Source: Nymphaea colorata
Lineage: Eukaryota > Streptophyta > Magnoliopsida > Nymphaeales > Nymphaeaceae
Length of the DNA stretch: 64,000 bases
Reading direction: 5' to 3'
Assembly (NCBI RefSeq): GCF_008831285.2
Contig: NC_045145.1
Coordinates: forward strand, 21,202,802-21,266,801
The notes under the pieces are model-generated. The model ran no database searches, was not told the DNA's origin, and saw only the letters and a list, made by a program, of their open reading frames with translations. Below, piece by piece: positions 63,355-64,000 of the stretch. Position 1 is the stretch's first letter, and each line of letters starts with the position of its first letter. A program made the position numbers and the translations under genes.

Positions 63355-64000
63355 GTAAATTCCACCAATTGGTATAGTTACTTTCAAGTATGTGTGAAAA
63401 GCTTATTTTTACTTCTCGTAACAGGGCAATGTTCCTTCGTGACCTTTTAAGCACCTATCAATATTAAGGGTTAGATGACAACACCAATATTGTTAGTCAT
63501 TATGTTTCAAGGCTCTTATAGTTGGCTTTCCAAATGGGGGACCATATGTTTACAGTTTTATCTCAATTAGAATTCAGACTTTAGATGGCATTTAGATTCT
63601 GATGAGTACATGAAATGGCAGAGTTTTCCTGTACTTATCCTAAGGACAGAACTAGATCCTAGTTAGGATAGTGTCGGTGGACCAAGCCAGCCAGTGGTGC
63701 CATTTTGGCTGTAGGCACCTGGTGCCTTCCACTGAATGTGGATGTGGCAACTGATACATATAATTGTTGTGTTACGTTAGTAATTTTTTAACACATTGTT
63801 TAAAATACTAAAATATTATTAGTTGTTCTGTGCTGATGAGAACATCCATCCTGCATTTCAGATAGGAAAATTGCAAGCAGAATTGATGCCAAATGTCATC
63901 TTATCCATATAACATTGCAACAATGACACATTTTCGAATAACATCTATTCTACCTGGGCAGTTTGACCGTTCTCTTCTGAATAAGTTGTACATTTTTCTT
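63355..64000. other. Start of Nudix-D intron 7
   Basis: Begins with gtaaat directly after exon 7. No exon resembling the WMPVEEY terminal exon is found before the window ends. Confidence 0.7.

Overview
This window comes from a nuclear plant genome. It is AT-rich and intron-dense, with long (TA)n and (CT)n microsatellites and many small terminal-inverted-repeat elements. Its recognisable genes belong to plant-type families: a SULTR3 transporter, an NRAMP transporter and NUDT2/NUDT10-type Nudix hydrolases. A flowering plant is very likely; I cannot name the species. All assignments come from reading translations and splice sites by eye. No alignment or database search was run.

Layout: (1) 1-3209, no recognisable gene. 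(2) 3210-8858, minus strand, an intact 13-exon SULTR3;4/SPDT-like transporter of 667 aa, with a TATA box at 8973-8981. (3) 10002-12105, an inverted, nearly identical 2.1-kb copy of that gene's interior (exons 4-7 and their introns), lying upstream of its promoter in the opposite orientation. (4) 12.1-17.5 kb, repeats, including a 165-bp (TA)n tract and a foldback element with polypurine and polypyrimidine arms. (5) 17.5-64 kb, a Nudix hydrolase array. It holds Nudix-A (25650-28941), Nudix-B (40227-43732, stop codon at the end of exon 7), Nudix-C (51593-54896) and Nudix-D (58683 to beyond the window, last exon missing). An orphan copy of the Nudix 5' region (31.1-32.34 kb) sits directly upstream of an NRAMP gene (32499-37643). 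That NRAMP gene carries an apparent one-base deletion just before its TM6 MPHN motif and has DPGS instead of DPGN in TM1.

A and C lie in two direct copies of a roughly 12.7-kb segment (about 17.5-30.4 kb and 44.25-56.7 kb). B carries part of the same flanks. The locus therefore grew by repeated tandem duplication, and A, B and C share a rare GC-AG intron that D lacks.

Functional links: the three gene types do not form a known pathway, and plants do not normally arrange such genes in operons, so I infer no joint system. The most notable features are the inverted partial copy of SULTR3;4 (possible hairpin or siRNA source), the broken and active-site-altered NRAMP, and the contrast between intact and decaying Nudix paralogues.
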